This document shows, one piece after another, positions 20,562 through 29,866 of a stretch of 64,000 bases of DNA; within the stretch, counting starts at the first letter, position 1; each line of letters begins with the position of its first letter. The notes under the pieces were generated by a model. The model saw only the letters and a program-made list of their open reading frames with translations. It had not been told where the DNA came from and ran no database searches. The stretch lies in assembly GCF_024643285.1 (NCBI RefSeq), contig NZ_JAMSLW010000001.1:865239-929238 (forward strand), read 5' to 3'. The translations under genes and the position numbers were made by a program. This stretch comes from Parapedobacter lycopersici. Its GTDB lineage: Bacteria; Bacteroidota; Bacteroidia; Sphingobacteriales; Sphingobacteriaceae.

Positions 20562-20637
20562 AATGACGATAGCAGGCAGGGCCTGGTTTAGGTGACTTCC
20601 TGCTAAGGTAAAAAATATACCGGAGAGATGAAAATGG

Positions 20638-20661
20638 AAAGGGGCTTTACAAAGCCCCTTT
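20638..20661 (-). terminator. Probable terminator of the lactate-permease gene
   Basis: AAAGGGGCTTT and AAAGCCCCTTT form an 11-bp perfect inverted repeat with a 2-nt spacer, so in practice about 9 bp with a small loop. It lies 5 bp beyond the permease stop codon. The following minus-strand sequence is only moderately T-rich. Confidence 0.65.
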
Positions 20662-20665
20662 CGTT

Positions 20666-22444
20666 TTACTGTTGGTTATTTTTCGGGATCAGATCCTCGT
20701 TCCGTGAAGACAGCCAGATCAGCAGGCAGATTATCGCCAGTAAGACGGCGAAAACGCCCAGATACAGACCACCGTCGGCTACGTTCGGCGAGGCTGCTGC
20801 AGCGTGTTGTACCGCCGACATTTCCGAATATGCCGGAATGATCCAGTCGATCACATAAGCCTGCAGACAAACGATACAGCAGACAAAGAAGAGCATGATA
20901 AAACTGTGCTTTACGGTAAAGCGGAAAAGTTCGGATTCGCGCCCGATAAGTCCGCCCGCACCGGCAGCTACCGCAATGGACTGGGGCGAGATCATCTTCC
21001 CGACGACTCCGCCCGAAACATTCGCGCTGACAGCGACAACCGGGTCTACGCCGATCGACGTTGCCGTAACGGACTGCAACTTGCCGAACAGTGCATTGGC
21101 CGAAGTATCCGAACCGGTGATAAAAACACCGAGCCATCCGAGTACCGGGGCGAAAAATGGAAATAACGGACCGGTGGAAGCCAGCACATAAGCCATGCTG
21201 ATTGTCATACCTGAATCGTTCAGTATGTAAGCAAACCCCAGCACGGCGCCCACGGTAATAATAGGGAATTTCAACTGGTTCAGCGTATCGGCAAACACGC
21301 GGCCGGCCTGTTTCAGGCCAAAGCCGATCAATGGCAACGAGAGAAACACCGAGAAGAGAATGGCCGTTCCGGCAGCGGACAGGTAATTGAACTTGAACGT
21401 ATGGGGCATGGGATTTCCCTCAACGTCAAGGATCGAAAGGTGAATTCCCGGAATTTCAAATGTGACGGCACCCCATTGATCAAGTATTGTTTTAATGGGA
21501 CCTATCCCCCAGCCGATCACCATGATGGTCAGGATAATAAACGGCGACCATGCCCGTAAAATCTGTCCGGTTGAATAAACCTGCAGTTCCCGCTCCTGCG
21601 CCGGATCCTCGTGTTTGAATTTCCACGCCTGCCGGGGCTTCCAGAACTTGAGAAAAATAATCAGGCTAACGGTGGCACCCAGCCCGGAAATGATATCGGG
21701 CAGGTTGGGACCCAGAAAGTTGGAGGAAAACCACTGCAGGCCGGCAAACGAACCGCCGGTAATCAAAATCGCCGGCCATACTTCAACTGTTTTCCGGAAC
21801 CCGGCCATAATCATTACCAGATAAAAAGGCACCAGCAGCGACAGGATTGGCAGCGTACGGCCAACCATTTGCGAAATGGCCATTTCCGGTATATCGGTCA
21901 CCTGTGACGCCACCAGGATCGGCGTACCGATCGCACCGAACGCCACGGGGGCGGTATTCGCAATGAGGCAGATTCCGGCTGCATAAAGCGGGTTGAAGCC
22001 GAGACCGACCAGCATGGCTGCGGTGATCGCAACGGGAGCACCGAAGCCCGCTGTACCCTCCAGGAACGAACCGAAGCAAAAGGCTATAATCAGTGCCTGT
22101 AATCGCCTGTCGTCAGTAATGGATGCCATGAAATGCTTGATGATTTCGAACTGGCCGCTTTTGACGGTAACATTAAACAGGAATACCACGGTAATAACAA
22201 TCCAGCAAATGGGAAATAAACCATATAATACGCCGTGCCCGGCCGAGAGCAGCGCCAAATTAACGGGCATGCCGTAGATCGCAATGGCAACGACGAGGGC
22301 GGCGGCCGTAGCCAGCAGGCTGGCCTTATAGCCCTTCATCTTTTTGATGATAAGTGCCCAAAACAGCAAAAGTATGGGAATGACCGCGGCAATGGCGGAT
22401 AAGACCATATTGCCTAACGGGTCGGTTGTCTGTGTCCAAGTCAT
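20666..22444 (-). CDS. lldP: L-lactate permease (LctP/LldP/GlcA family)
   Basis: A 592-residue inner-membrane transporter with about 13-14 hydrophobic segments. Family signatures include FCFGSFLEGTAGFGAPVAIT, GSDTSANALFGKLQ and MISPQSIAVA, the most conserved parts of the LctP family. These proteins import L-lactate, D-lactate or glycolate with protons; the family alone does not decide among them. It lies at the far end of a minus-strand series beginning with an amidohydrolase and a SusC/SusD pair, 197 bp after the lactonase gene, with a hairpin between. Import of a small hydroxy acid fits the glycerate-type enzymes at 37-43 kb, but that link is inference. Confidence 0.92.
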   Translation of the reverse strand: MTWTQTTDPLGNMVLSAIAAVIPILLLFWALIIKKMKGYKASLLATAAALVVAIAIYGMPVNLALLSAGHGVLYGLFPICWIVITVVFLFNVTVKSGQFEIIKHFMASITDDRRLQALIIAFCFGSFLEGTAGFGAPVAITAAMLVGLGFNPLYAAGICLIANTAPVAFGAIGTPILVASQVTDIPEMAISQMVGRTLPILSLLVPFYLVMIMAGFRKTVEVWPAILITGGSFAGLQWFSSNFLGPNLPDIISGLGATVSLIIFLKFWKPRQAWKFKHEDPAQERELQVYSTGQILRAWSPFIILTIMVIGWGIGPIKTILDQWGAVTFEIPGIHLSILDVEGNPMPHTFKFNYLSAAGTAILFSVFLSLPLIGFGLKQAGRVFADTLNQLKFPIITVGAVLGFAYILNDSGMTISMAYVLASTGPLFPFFAPVLGWLGVFITGSDTSANALFGKLQSVTATSIGVDPVVAVSANVSGGVVGKMISPQSIAVAAGAGGLIGRESELFRFTVKHSFIMLFFVCCIVCLQAYVIDWIIPAYSEMSAVQHAAAASPNVADGGLYLGVFAVLLAIICLLIWLSSRNEDLIPKNNQQ

Positions 22445-22576
22445 GGGATGATTTCAAATGCACGCCACCACGATTCAGTAGTGAGTGGGTTTTTATTAAT
22501 TGGTTAAAAAATTAATCTTCGGTTACATTGGGGGCTGCCAATATGCTGCTTGGCATTGCAGGGTTATTTAAAATCA

Positions 22577-22617
22577 CATTGGCCATTTTTCCCGTGTTCC
22601 GGTTAAAATGGCCAATG
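22577..22617 (-). terminator. Inverted repeat after the lactonase gene (terminator-like)
   Basis: CATTGGCCATTTT and AAAATGGCCAATG form a 13-bp perfect stem with a 15-nt loop, 25 bp beyond the lactonase stop codon. On the minus strand it is followed by TGATTTTAAA, a weak U-tract. It separates the lactonase from the permease gene. Confidence 0.5.
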
Positions 22618-22641
22618 ATCAAAAGCGTGTAATTACATCCG

Positions 22642-23778
22642 TTAATTAACTGCTACGAACTTGAGGCAGACCGGCCGCCCTAATTCAAGCTTGTTATCTG
22701 TCAACGTAAGTAATCCCGTTTCTTTATTACGTTTAAACACGTAGATATCATCGGTATTCTGGTTGGCAACCAGCAGGAAATTACCCGTGGGATCAATGGC
22801 AAAATTACGGGGGTGGTTACCCATTGACGATTGCCGTCCTACGAATGTCAGCTTACCGGTTGACTGATCTACCGAATAAATCACGATTTCATTTAAATCC
22901 AATCGGTTGGAAGCATAAACAAACTTACCGTCAGGAGAAACATGGATATCCGCCGCACCGGTTTTGCCTTCGAAATTATCGGGCAGCATGGTGATCGTCT
23001 GAACCGGGGTCAGCTTACCGTTATTATACGTAAACGCGGTAATGTTCGCATCGAGCTCATGCACCGAATAGGCAAATTTGCCATTGGGATGAAAATCAAA
23101 ATGGCGCGGACCGCTTCCCGGTTCCAATGATACGAACTCCGGATCAGCCGGGGTTAACGGATGGCTTTTCTTCGTGGCATCAAAATGGTAAATACCGATT
23201 TTATCGGTTCCCAGGTTAGACGCAATCAGGAATTTGTTTTCCGGATCCATCACCACGGAGTGCATCCGGGGACTTTTTTGTGAAGGTTTTACCATACTCG
23301 CGCCGGTATGATCGATCTGCTGCAGGTCCGGACCCAAGGATCCATCTTCCAGTACCGGCACCGCGGCCAGACTTCCACTGCCATAGTTCGCCGTAAAAAC
23401 AAACTTTCCGGTGTGGTCAATCTCTACGTAGCACGGTCCTCTGCCTCCGGAAGGTTGCTTATTGATAAAAGACATAGCTCCGGTAGCCACGTCATAATTA
23501 AATGCCGATACCGAACTATTCTCTCCTGATTCGGAAATAGCGTAAACAAATTTCCGATCCGGCGAAACCGTAAGGTACGACGGGTTATCGACATTGCCAA
23601 CCTTATTTTTATAGGTCAACGCGCCGGTTTCCTCGTTGAAAGAGTACACATAAATTCCTTCGCTTTTACCGGTATTGGTATACGTACCGATAATGACGTC
23701 GTATTTCTTCTGTGCACACGCCGTGCCCATAAATAATAACACTGCTGCCCCCAAGGCAGATAACTTTGTTAGTTTCAT
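22642..23778 (-). CDS. Seven-bladed beta-propeller lactonase (6-phosphogluconolactonase-like), exported
   Basis: A 378-residue lactonase-family protein with a signal peptide (about residues 1-22, ending in MGTACAQ; a lipoprotein cysteine is possible). The propeller repeats are plain: NPSYLTVSPDRKFVYAI, GPCYVEIDHTGKFVFTANYGSGSLAA, GPRHFDFHPNGKFAYSVHE, AADIHVSPDGKFVYASNR and HPRNFAIDPTGNFLLVANQ. Members hydrolyse sugar lactones such as 6-phosphogluconolactone. With an export signal this one more likely acts on extracytoplasmic lactones, for example aldono- or aldaro-lactones (inference). It lies 118 bp after a SusD gene and 197 bp before the lactate-family permease. Confidence 0.88.
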   Translation of the reverse strand: MKLTKLSALGAAVLLFMGTACAQKKYDVIIGTYTNTGKSEGIYVYSFNEETGALTYKNKVGNVDNPSYLTVSPDRKFVYAISESGENSSVSAFNYDVATGAMSFINKQPSGGRGPCYVEIDHTGKFVFTANYGSGSLAAVPVLEDGSLGPDLQQIDHTGASMVKPSQKSPRMHSVVMDPENKFLIASNLGTDKIGIYHFDATKKSHPLTPADPEFVSLEPGSGPRHFDFHPNGKFAYSVHELDANITAFTYNNGKLTPVQTITMLPDNFEGKTGAADIHVSPDGKFVYASNRLDLNEIVIYSVDQSTGKLTFVGRQSSMGNHPRNFAIDPTGNFLLVANQNTDDIYVFKRNKETGLLTLTDNKLELGRPVCLKFVAVN

Positions 23779-23807
23779 AATTGATTTTTTAATCCAGCAA
23801 TAATAGC

Positions 23808-23815
23808 CAAATATA
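23808..23815 (-). promoter_or_regulatory. Predicted -7 element upstream of the lactonase gene
   Basis: TATATTTG on the minus strand matches TAnnTTTG and lies 30 bp before the lactonase ATG. There is no good TTG box at the right distance, and the surroundings are AT-rich, so chance is possible. If real, the lactonase can be transcribed apart from the susCD pair. Confidence 0.4.
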
Positions 23816-23850
23816 AAATATATTTAGAGAACCGGTGGATTATACCAAAG

Positions 23851-23891
23851 TTTTTACGGAGCTGCCGATTCTGTTGGCAGCTCCGTAAAAA
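23851..23891. repeat. 16-bp perfect inverted repeat between susD and the lactonase gene
   Basis: TTTTTACGGAGCTGCC (23851-23866) is the exact reverse complement of GGCAGCTCCGTAAAAA (23876-23891), with a 9-nt loop. It lies 5 bp after the SusD stop codon. Because the T and A runs are inside the stem, there is no free U-tract on either strand. It may act as a processing or stability hairpin, or as a bidirectional terminator of atypical form. Confidence 0.7.
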
Positions 23892-23896
23892 CCGGA

Positions 23897-25192
23897 TTAA
23901 AATGCGGGATCTGCCGGTGTATTCGGATTCTGATCACGCTCAGCAAACGGGTAGTTCACAAAATTCCGTTTGCGTTCTTCCTGCGGGCGCTCCATCCGAC
24001 GTGAATCTTCCAGACGCAGGCCGGACATGAACAGCTCAATGGATTTGTGCTTGTAGATCGCGGCCAATAACCCTTCCGGTGAAAGCGATTCCAGTGGTGA
24101 TAAGCCGGCACCAACGCCAAAGGCATCTTCGGCAGGTGTCTTGGTCACCACCTTGTTCAGTTCGAGCAGGGCATTCACGTAATCCGGTGAAGCCTTGCGC
24201 GCATACGCCTCAGCCTTAATGAGGGTCACTTCACCCGGCAGGTATACCGGCCAGGCACGGTCCAGGGCATCGCCAAAACCACCTACCCGGAAACGGGGGG
24301 AAATTTCTTCGTTGATGTCCAGGTAAAACGGAATCCGCTGGTCATCCGCATCCGGTTGCAATCCTTCAGGTAAGCCCAGGGAATCGTCAATCGGCTGCCA
24401 GATGTTATTGGTGGATGTCACCTGTGAGAAAATAGGATTCTGCGCCAGGGCATCGTAGTTAAACGTCGACGGTTTCGTCAAATCAACAGATTCAGCTGCC
24501 GCCAGCGCCAGGTCGTAATCCTCGGCAAACAATGCATACCGTGCTTTCAGTGCCCGCAGGGTATTCGGAATATCGATACCTGCCGGAATGGTGTTCAGGA
24601 ACGCGCTGCTGATCGGGTTGGCATCAATACCAGCCAAAGCCTCGTCAATTGCGGCAATCGCACGCACATATCCATCTTTCCGCGGAATAAAAGTAACGTT
24701 CTCGCCGGTACCATTCGGGATCTGTTCCCAGAACATGGCCAGATCGCCGATGGCCAGCGCCTTAAAAATCGTGGTATAAGCCACGATGGCACGGGCTACC
24801 GACTGGTCACTTAAGTTGTTGGCATTGGTGATGATCAGGTCGGCATCACGGATGATCTTGTTGCTTCTCGACCACAGGCCAGCCAACAGCGTGTTCCGGC
24901 CATCCAGCTCATCGCCGCCAACACTCAGCTGATATTCGGCCGTGTTACCCTGATTCAGCAGAAATAATTCACCGGTCAAAAATCCGCTTGCCGTTACACG
25001 GTTATACAGGTTGGTACGGTCCACGGAGTACGACCGCTGTAAACCAGCTGCGGCTCCCGTGAGGCCCTTTACATCGGCAATCAGCTGATCTTCGGTAGCG
25101 CGTCCCGGATCCACGTAATCTTTCACACAACTTCCGGTTGTCAACGCAATCGCAATGGCCAAAACCGGTATATTAAATAGTTTCCTTTTCAT
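23897..25192 (-). CDS. SusD/RagB-family outer-membrane nutrient-binding lipoprotein
   Basis: A 431-residue lipoprotein: signal peptide with lipobox TGSC (Cys22), then a SusD-type helical scaffold. Recognisable parts are the TPR-like helices around residues 95-140, and near the C-terminus EVTLIKAEAYARK (the typical LIxAEA helix) and HKSIELFMSGLRLEDSRRM (the usual ERxxELxxEGxRxxDLxR helix). It should cap the SusC channel encoded 11 bp upstream and bind its ligand. Both are in the branch with no nearby sigma/anti-sigma pair. The ligand cannot be read from sequence. Confidence 0.93.
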   Translation of the reverse strand: MKRKLFNIPVLAIAIALTTGSCVKDYVDPGRATEDQLIADVKGLTGAAAGLQRSYSVDRTNLYNRVTASGFLTGELFLLNQGNTAEYQLSVGGDELDGRNTLLAGLWSRSNKIIRDADLIITNANNLSDQSVARAIVAYTTIFKALAIGDLAMFWEQIPNGTGENVTFIPRKDGYVRAIAAIDEALAGIDANPISSAFLNTIPAGIDIPNTLRALKARYALFAEDYDLALAAAESVDLTKPSTFNYDALAQNPIFSQVTSTNNIWQPIDDSLGLPEGLQPDADDQRIPFYLDINEEISPRFRVGGFGDALDRAWPVYLPGEVTLIKAEAYARKASPDYVNALLELNKVVTKTPAEDAFGVGAGLSPLESLSPEGLLAAIYKHKSIELFMSGLRLEDSRRMERPQEERKRNFVNYPFAERDQNPNTPADPAF

Positions 25193-25203
25193 GATTGTAA
25201 TAC

Positions 25204-28200
25204 TTAGAATTTAGCTTGAATACCTAAATTGAAACTTCTTGGCACAGGCACCGCACCGAAGTCGATGCCACGCTGCAAGGTACTTTGACCGCTTGAATTA
25301 ACTTCAGGGTCATAACCTACGTAGTTATCCCACGAATACAGGTTCCGGCCCGATACGTTGACGGTTAGGCTGCTGAACGGTTTCAGGTTACCGAACGTGT
25401 AGGCAAAAGAAACATCCCTCAGCTTCACGTAAGATCCCTGATGCACGCGCCATTCCTCTACGTTATATGCCCCGGCAATATAGCCCCGTGGCAATTGTCC
25501 TAAGTATTCCATTTCCGAAATTTTACCTGAGCCAACACCCTGTGCGGTCCGCCAGTCGGCATTCCACATGTTGCCGCCCTGCTGGGTATCAAACTGTACC
25601 CGGAAGCTCAGCCGCTTGTAGGAAAGTTCACTCACGAACGAGCCGTTCCAGTCCGGATTCGGGTTGCCGATTACTTTCCGCAATACCTCACCTGTCGGCT
25701 GGCCGTTTTCATCACGCTGTGGTGTCGGGTTCAGCAGGTCGGACTGCACACCGCGCTCCGTCTGCGGTGCACCGCTCGGCGTTAACAGCAGGTCGCCTTT
25801 TTCGTCGCGCGCAAAGTACGTGCCGTAGAAAATACCAACCGGCTCTCCGTTAACGATAGCCACCGGTGCAGAAGATCCGGGTGTAAAGAAGGTAACGCCT
25901 TCACCGATATCCAGCGCCTTGTTCCGATTGCGGTTGTAGATGAACGTCAGGTCCCAGTTCCAGTCGGTATTCCGTACGGGAGCTACCTGTAACAGGACTT
26001 CAAAACCGTTGTTCTGCATGCTGCCGAAATTATCCAACCGGCTGGTAAAGCCTGTGGTTGGTGCCACCTGGCGGTTCAGCAGCATGTCGGTTACCTTTTT
26101 ATGGTAAACGTTGACCGTTAAGCCCAGCCGGTTTTGCAGGAAGGACAGGTCAGCACCGTATTCCAGTTCGCGCTGGCGTTCGGGCATTACGGTCTCATTT
26201 GCCTGTACAAAGCTCGACGAGAACGATGTTTTTCCGAGGTAAGACAGCGTAGAATATGCATTGAATCGGTCGTAAGCACCAATGCCCGTCAGGTTACCTG
26301 ACTCGCCGTAAGCCAACCGCAGTTTCAGCAGGTTCCACCAGGAAGAAACAGCCATGTTTTCCCAGAACCGGGTCGAGGAAACCACATAGCTACCGCTACC
26401 TTTCAGGTAAACCTGGTTCCGCTGGTCGACACCAAACATGCTGGAGCCATCCAGACGGACAGCACCGGTGATGAACAGCTGGTTGTCGTATTTAAAGGTC
26501 TGCTGGAAATAGCCGCCAGCAACAGAAAACTCACTGCGGTTATCCTGGCTCTGGCCCGGTGTGCTTGCACCCTCTACCGTTTCGACGAATGGAGCTAAAC
26601 CCCGTCCGTTTACTTCGCTGGCCGTTTCATTCTGGTATTGGTATGAATAACCCAACTGGCTGGTTGAAGCCCATTTATCGGAAATATCAATGTTATAAGT
26701 GATGTTCAGATCGGTGTTGAACATGTACTGCGACGCCGCAATTTTCCGGGCATAGCCATTCAGGGAAGGATCCAGTGTCGGGCCTCCGCCGTATGAGCCG
26801 CTGCCGGTACTTACGTTATAGGTGTATGGGGGAACCAGCAAGGTACCGATAGCAGAAGAGTTATCAACCCCTACATTGTAATCGATGATCAGGTTTTCAA
26901 TCGGGGTGAGTTTTACACCTAAATTGGCTAATACCCGGTTATTTCCCTGCCGTTGCTTAAAGTCCTCGATAATGGATACCGGATTCACACGGCCGCGTTC
27001 GCCCACCGCTTTCAGGTTGCCCAGTTCGTCGCGATCCCAGATGTTGTGGAAGTTGGCAATGATCCATTGGATACCTACCGGTGTCATCAATCCGTTTCCA
27101 TAGGGTTTTTCATTGGCATCACTGCGCACATAGTTGATACCGGCACGTACCGTTGCCCAGTCCGTCAGTACCTGATCCAGGTTGGCGCGCAGGCCAAAAC
27201 GGGTATAATCGGTATTTTGCACGATCCCCTGGTTATCGAAGTACGATGCTGAAGCATAGTATTTCGTTCCTTCCGTACCACCGGCAATGGACACGTTGTT
27301 ATCCGTACCGAATGCATTCCGGAAGATATAATCCTGGTAATCGTACCGGGTTACTTCCGTTGTTGTTGTCTGAAGCGGCGCAGTGATCAGGTCCTGGGTG
27401 AAGGCACCCGGACCATCCGTCGGGCCACCGAATTTAATGGGTGCCATGTTCATCGGCAGCTTTTTACGCAGCTGGTTGGCCATCAAGGTGGTTGAGAACG
27501 TTACCGAAGGCTTTCCGGCTGTGCCGCGCTTGGTAAATATCTGTACCACACCCGCATTTGCGCGGGAACCGTAAATGGCCGCCGCCGCTGCACCGTTCAA
27601 TATTTCGATGCGGTCAATATCCGCCGGGTTAATGTCAACCAGGCGGTTTTGCTGGTTGTCAGTTACACTTGAAGTGGAATTATTGGCAATTACCCCGTCG
27701 ATAATATACAACGGTTCAGAAGAAGAGCTGATGGAGCTGATACCACGCAGGCGAACCGAAATTCCGCCTGCCGGATCGCCCTGGTTCTGGGTAATCTGTG
27801 CACCGGCGACCTTGCCCTGCAGGCCGGTCAATACGTTTCCGGCCGCGCCTTTGGTCAATTCTTCCGCGCTTACACTCCCCACGTAGTTACCCAGTTGCCG
27901 CCGTGTAGTACCGGCCGATGTTCCGGTCACGATCACTTCGTCAAGTCCCACGACATCCTGGGCCAATTGTGCATCGACCCTTACCGTGGTGCCGCTACCG
28001 AATTCAACTGCTTGCGCCTGCCGTGAATAGCCCACGGAAGAGAAGGAAACGGTATGTGTGCCTGCGGCTACGGATGTAGTAATGGTGAACTGGCCGTTGT
28101 CATCCGTAGATGCAGCGGCGTTTGTACCCTCCAGGCGCACGGCTACCCCCGATAAGGGATTGCCTGTTCTGCCGTCTGTTACTAATCCACTGATCGTGTA

Positions 28201-28308
28201 ATTAGCTGTCTGTGCCTGTACGTGACTGCACAAGGCGGTGACCAACAGTATTCCGGAGAGGACATACCATAATTTTGTCCAGTCAGAAAAGTAGTTTTTA
28301 GTCATCAT
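25204..28308 (-). CDS. SusC/RagA-family TonB-linked outer-membrane transporter without STN domain
   Basis: A 1034-residue TonB-dependent transporter: signal peptide (about 1-32, ending HVQAQ), a carboxypeptidase-regulatory-like domain (about 36-115), the plug with the SusC signature GAAAAAIYGSRANAGVVQIFTKRG (about 235-260), and a long barrel ending in FNLGIQAKF. Unlike the other three SusC proteins here it has no N-terminal secretin/STN signalling domain, so it should not speak to a FecR. It is therefore probably controlled with the amidohydrolase, whose stop codon is 113 bp upstream. The partner SusD follows after 11 bp. Confidence 0.95.
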   Translation of the reverse strand: MMTKNYFSDWTKLWYVLSGILLVTALCSHVQAQTANYTISGLVTDGRTGNPLSGVAVRLEGTNAAASTDDNGQFTITTSVAAGTHTVSFSSVGYSRQAQAVEFGSGTTVRVDAQLAQDVVGLDEVIVTGTSAGTTRRQLGNYVGSVSAEELTKGAAGNVLTGLQGKVAGAQITQNQGDPAGGISVRLRGISSISSSSEPLYIIDGVIANNSTSSVTDNQQNRLVDINPADIDRIEILNGAAAAAIYGSRANAGVVQIFTKRGTAGKPSVTFSTTLMANQLRKKLPMNMAPIKFGGPTDGPGAFTQDLITAPLQTTTTEVTRYDYQDYIFRNAFGTDNNVSIAGGTEGTKYYASASYFDNQGIVQNTDYTRFGLRANLDQVLTDWATVRAGINYVRSDANEKPYGNGLMTPVGIQWIIANFHNIWDRDELGNLKAVGERGRVNPVSIIEDFKQRQGNNRVLANLGVKLTPIENLIIDYNVGVDNSSAIGTLLVPPYTYNVSTGSGSYGGGPTLDPSLNGYARKIAASQYMFNTDLNITYNIDISDKWASTSQLGYSYQYQNETASEVNGRGLAPFVETVEGASTPGQSQDNRSEFSVAGGYFQQTFKYDNQLFITGAVRLDGSSMFGVDQRNQVYLKGSGSYVVSSTRFWENMAVSSWWNLLKLRLAYGESGNLTGIGAYDRFNAYSTLSYLGKTSFSSSFVQANETVMPERQRELEYGADLSFLQNRLGLTVNVYHKKVTDMLLNRQVAPTTGFTSRLDNFGSMQNNGFEVLLQVAPVRNTDWNWDLTFIYNRNRNKALDIGEGVTFFTPGSSAPVAIVNGEPVGIFYGTYFARDEKGDLLLTPSGAPQTERGVQSDLLNPTPQRDENGQPTGEVLRKVIGNPNPDWNGSFVSELSYKRLSFRVQFDTQQGGNMWNADWRTAQGVGSGKISEMEYLGQLPRGYIAGAYNVEEWRVHQGSYVKLRDVSFAYTFGNLKPFSSLTVNVSGRNLYSWDNYVGYDPEVNSSGQSTLQRGIDFGAVPVPRSFNLGIQAKF

Positions 28309-28421
28309 GTGTGTTTAGTTAGTTAAGTTAATAAAGCGATTTGTCCTGTACCACTACTAAAATTTAAACGTGTTACCATGTGTGAAATAATTGGATTGCA
28401 AATTCATATGTGTGTTATGTA

Positions 28422-29717
28422 TTAATTGGAAGCGTCCCACAGCGGTGCCGATATTCCATTAAGATCCCATACGATCTTTCCGTCCTTTACGGTCATTTCC
28501 GCTTCGATTTTGTATTTACCCATCATTTTGTTGATGCCTGTTCGTTCAGCAAAACCAAAATCACCCTCCAGCACGTTAAAGACTGTAATATCGGCAACTG
28601 CACCCTCACTTAAATGGCCCAGTTCGGGATGATGGATCACATTTGCCGGTTTCCAGGTGGAAGCGGTGATCACCTCGTTAAGCGTCATACCCATGTTTAA
28701 AAATTTAGACATCACATTGGTCATGCTTTTCATACCGCTCAGCACGCTCCGTCCGTGGGCATCGGTGCTGATGGTATTTGGCTTAACTCCAGCCGCCAGC
28801 GCCGGCACGGCATTGGCATAAGAAAAGCTGGCGCCACCATGACCCACGTCAAATATTACACCCCGCTTTTGGGCATCCAGCAGGAAAGGACGTACGTTTC
28901 CATTCTCATCCAGCACGCCCTGGCGCCCGCCGCTGCCACCACCATAAATGTGGGTGTAAATATCGCCTGGACGGAATTTCTCCATAAACAATGTTTCGAG
29001 GGATAAAGGGGGATTTGCACTTCCGAAATCAACCATTACGGGCAGTTCAGCAAGCTTACCGGCTTCGATCAGCCTGTCCACCGGCGTCCAGTCGTGACCG
29101 TTGTAGTGCGCCAGTTTAAAACCGACAATATCTTTCCGGTACTGACGGGCGACGAGTGCAGCCATTTTCGGGTTCATATCTTCGATGTTCTGCTCGTGCA
29201 CACCGGACATCCCGTGTCCAACAATGTTGAGTATGGCAAAAATACGGGTCTGCACCCGGTCAATTACCTGCTCCTTGAACTGCACGAAATTCCGCCAGCC
29301 GGAACCGCCGGTTTCCACAGCGGTGGTAACGCCAGCCGGAAGGGTAAATTGATCCGGATTCAATGCGTTGAACCCATTGCTGTATTCGGTATGCGGGTTA
29401 GTGCCGTGAAAATAGTGACCGTGTATGTCAATAAATCCCGGGCTGACATACAGCCCTTTTGCGTCAACCACTTTTACGCTTTCCGCAGCGGGGATATCCT
29501 TGGCTACCCGCAGGATATGGCCATCTTTCACACCGACGTCCATAATGCCGTCGATGTTGTTTTTAGGATCAATTACGTGACCGCCCTTAATCAGCATATC
29601 GTATTGCTGCGCATGCAGCATTAATACGGAGCAAAGCAGGGTAAGACCTGATAGCATGATGCGTTTAAAAGCAACAGCGGCTACACAGGATGTGATTGGT
29701 TTGAAAAAAATCATCAT
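28422..29717 (-). CDS. Exported amidohydrolase/deacetylase-family metallohydrolase
   Basis: A 431-residue amidohydrolase-superfamily enzyme of the dihydroorotase-like branch that includes the EF_0837/AHA_3915 proteins. Metal-ligand motifs visible are DIHGHYFHG (family HxH), VGHGMSG, HIYGGG and ISTDAHGRS (the final Asp). A hydrophobic N-terminus ending in MLHAQQ is a signal peptide, so unlike cytoplasmic relatives it is probably periplasmic; the ATG 20 codons downstream is an alternative start. Related genes elsewhere lie beside D-glucosaminate-type ammonia-lyases, absent here. It separates two SusC/SusD pairs. The substrate is unknown; an N-acyl or amide bond is expected from the family. Confidence 0.85.
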   Translation of the reverse strand: MMIFFKPITSCVAAVAFKRIMLSGLTLLCSVLMLHAQQYDMLIKGGHVIDPKNNIDGIMDVGVKDGHILRVAKDIPAAESVKVVDAKGLYVSPGFIDIHGHYFHGTNPHTEYSNGFNALNPDQFTLPAGVTTAVETGGSGWRNFVQFKEQVIDRVQTRIFAILNIVGHGMSGVHEQNIEDMNPKMAALVARQYRKDIVGFKLAHYNGHDWTPVDRLIEAGKLAELPVMVDFGSANPPLSLETLFMEKFRPGDIYTHIYGGGSGGRQGVLDENGNVRPFLLDAQKRGVIFDVGHGGASFSYANAVPALAAGVKPNTISTDAHGRSVLSGMKSMTNVMSKFLNMGMTLNEVITASTWKPANVIHHPELGHLSEGAVADITVFNVLEGDFGFAERTGINKMMGKYKIEAEMTVKDGKIVWDLNGISAPLWDASN

Positions 29718-29763
29718 TCGTGTTCGTTAATTTGTTTATTGTGTCTATTAGTTAGCGATAGAT

Positions 29764-29799
29764 AAAAAACGAAGTAATCATAAGGCATTTACCTTATGA
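29764..29799 (-). terminator. Terminator-like hairpin between susD and the amidohydrolase gene
   Basis: On the minus strand TCATAAGG and CCTTATGA form a perfect 8-bp stem with a 6-nt loop (one mismatch if extended to 12). A T run (29769-29764) follows after 8 nt. The gap between stem and T run weakens the case. Confidence 0.5.
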
Positions 29800-29866
29800 C
29801 TACCTTGTTATTCCCGACAAAACTAATCATTTCTCAATGGTTTGGGAAACGATTTCAGGTTTCGGG

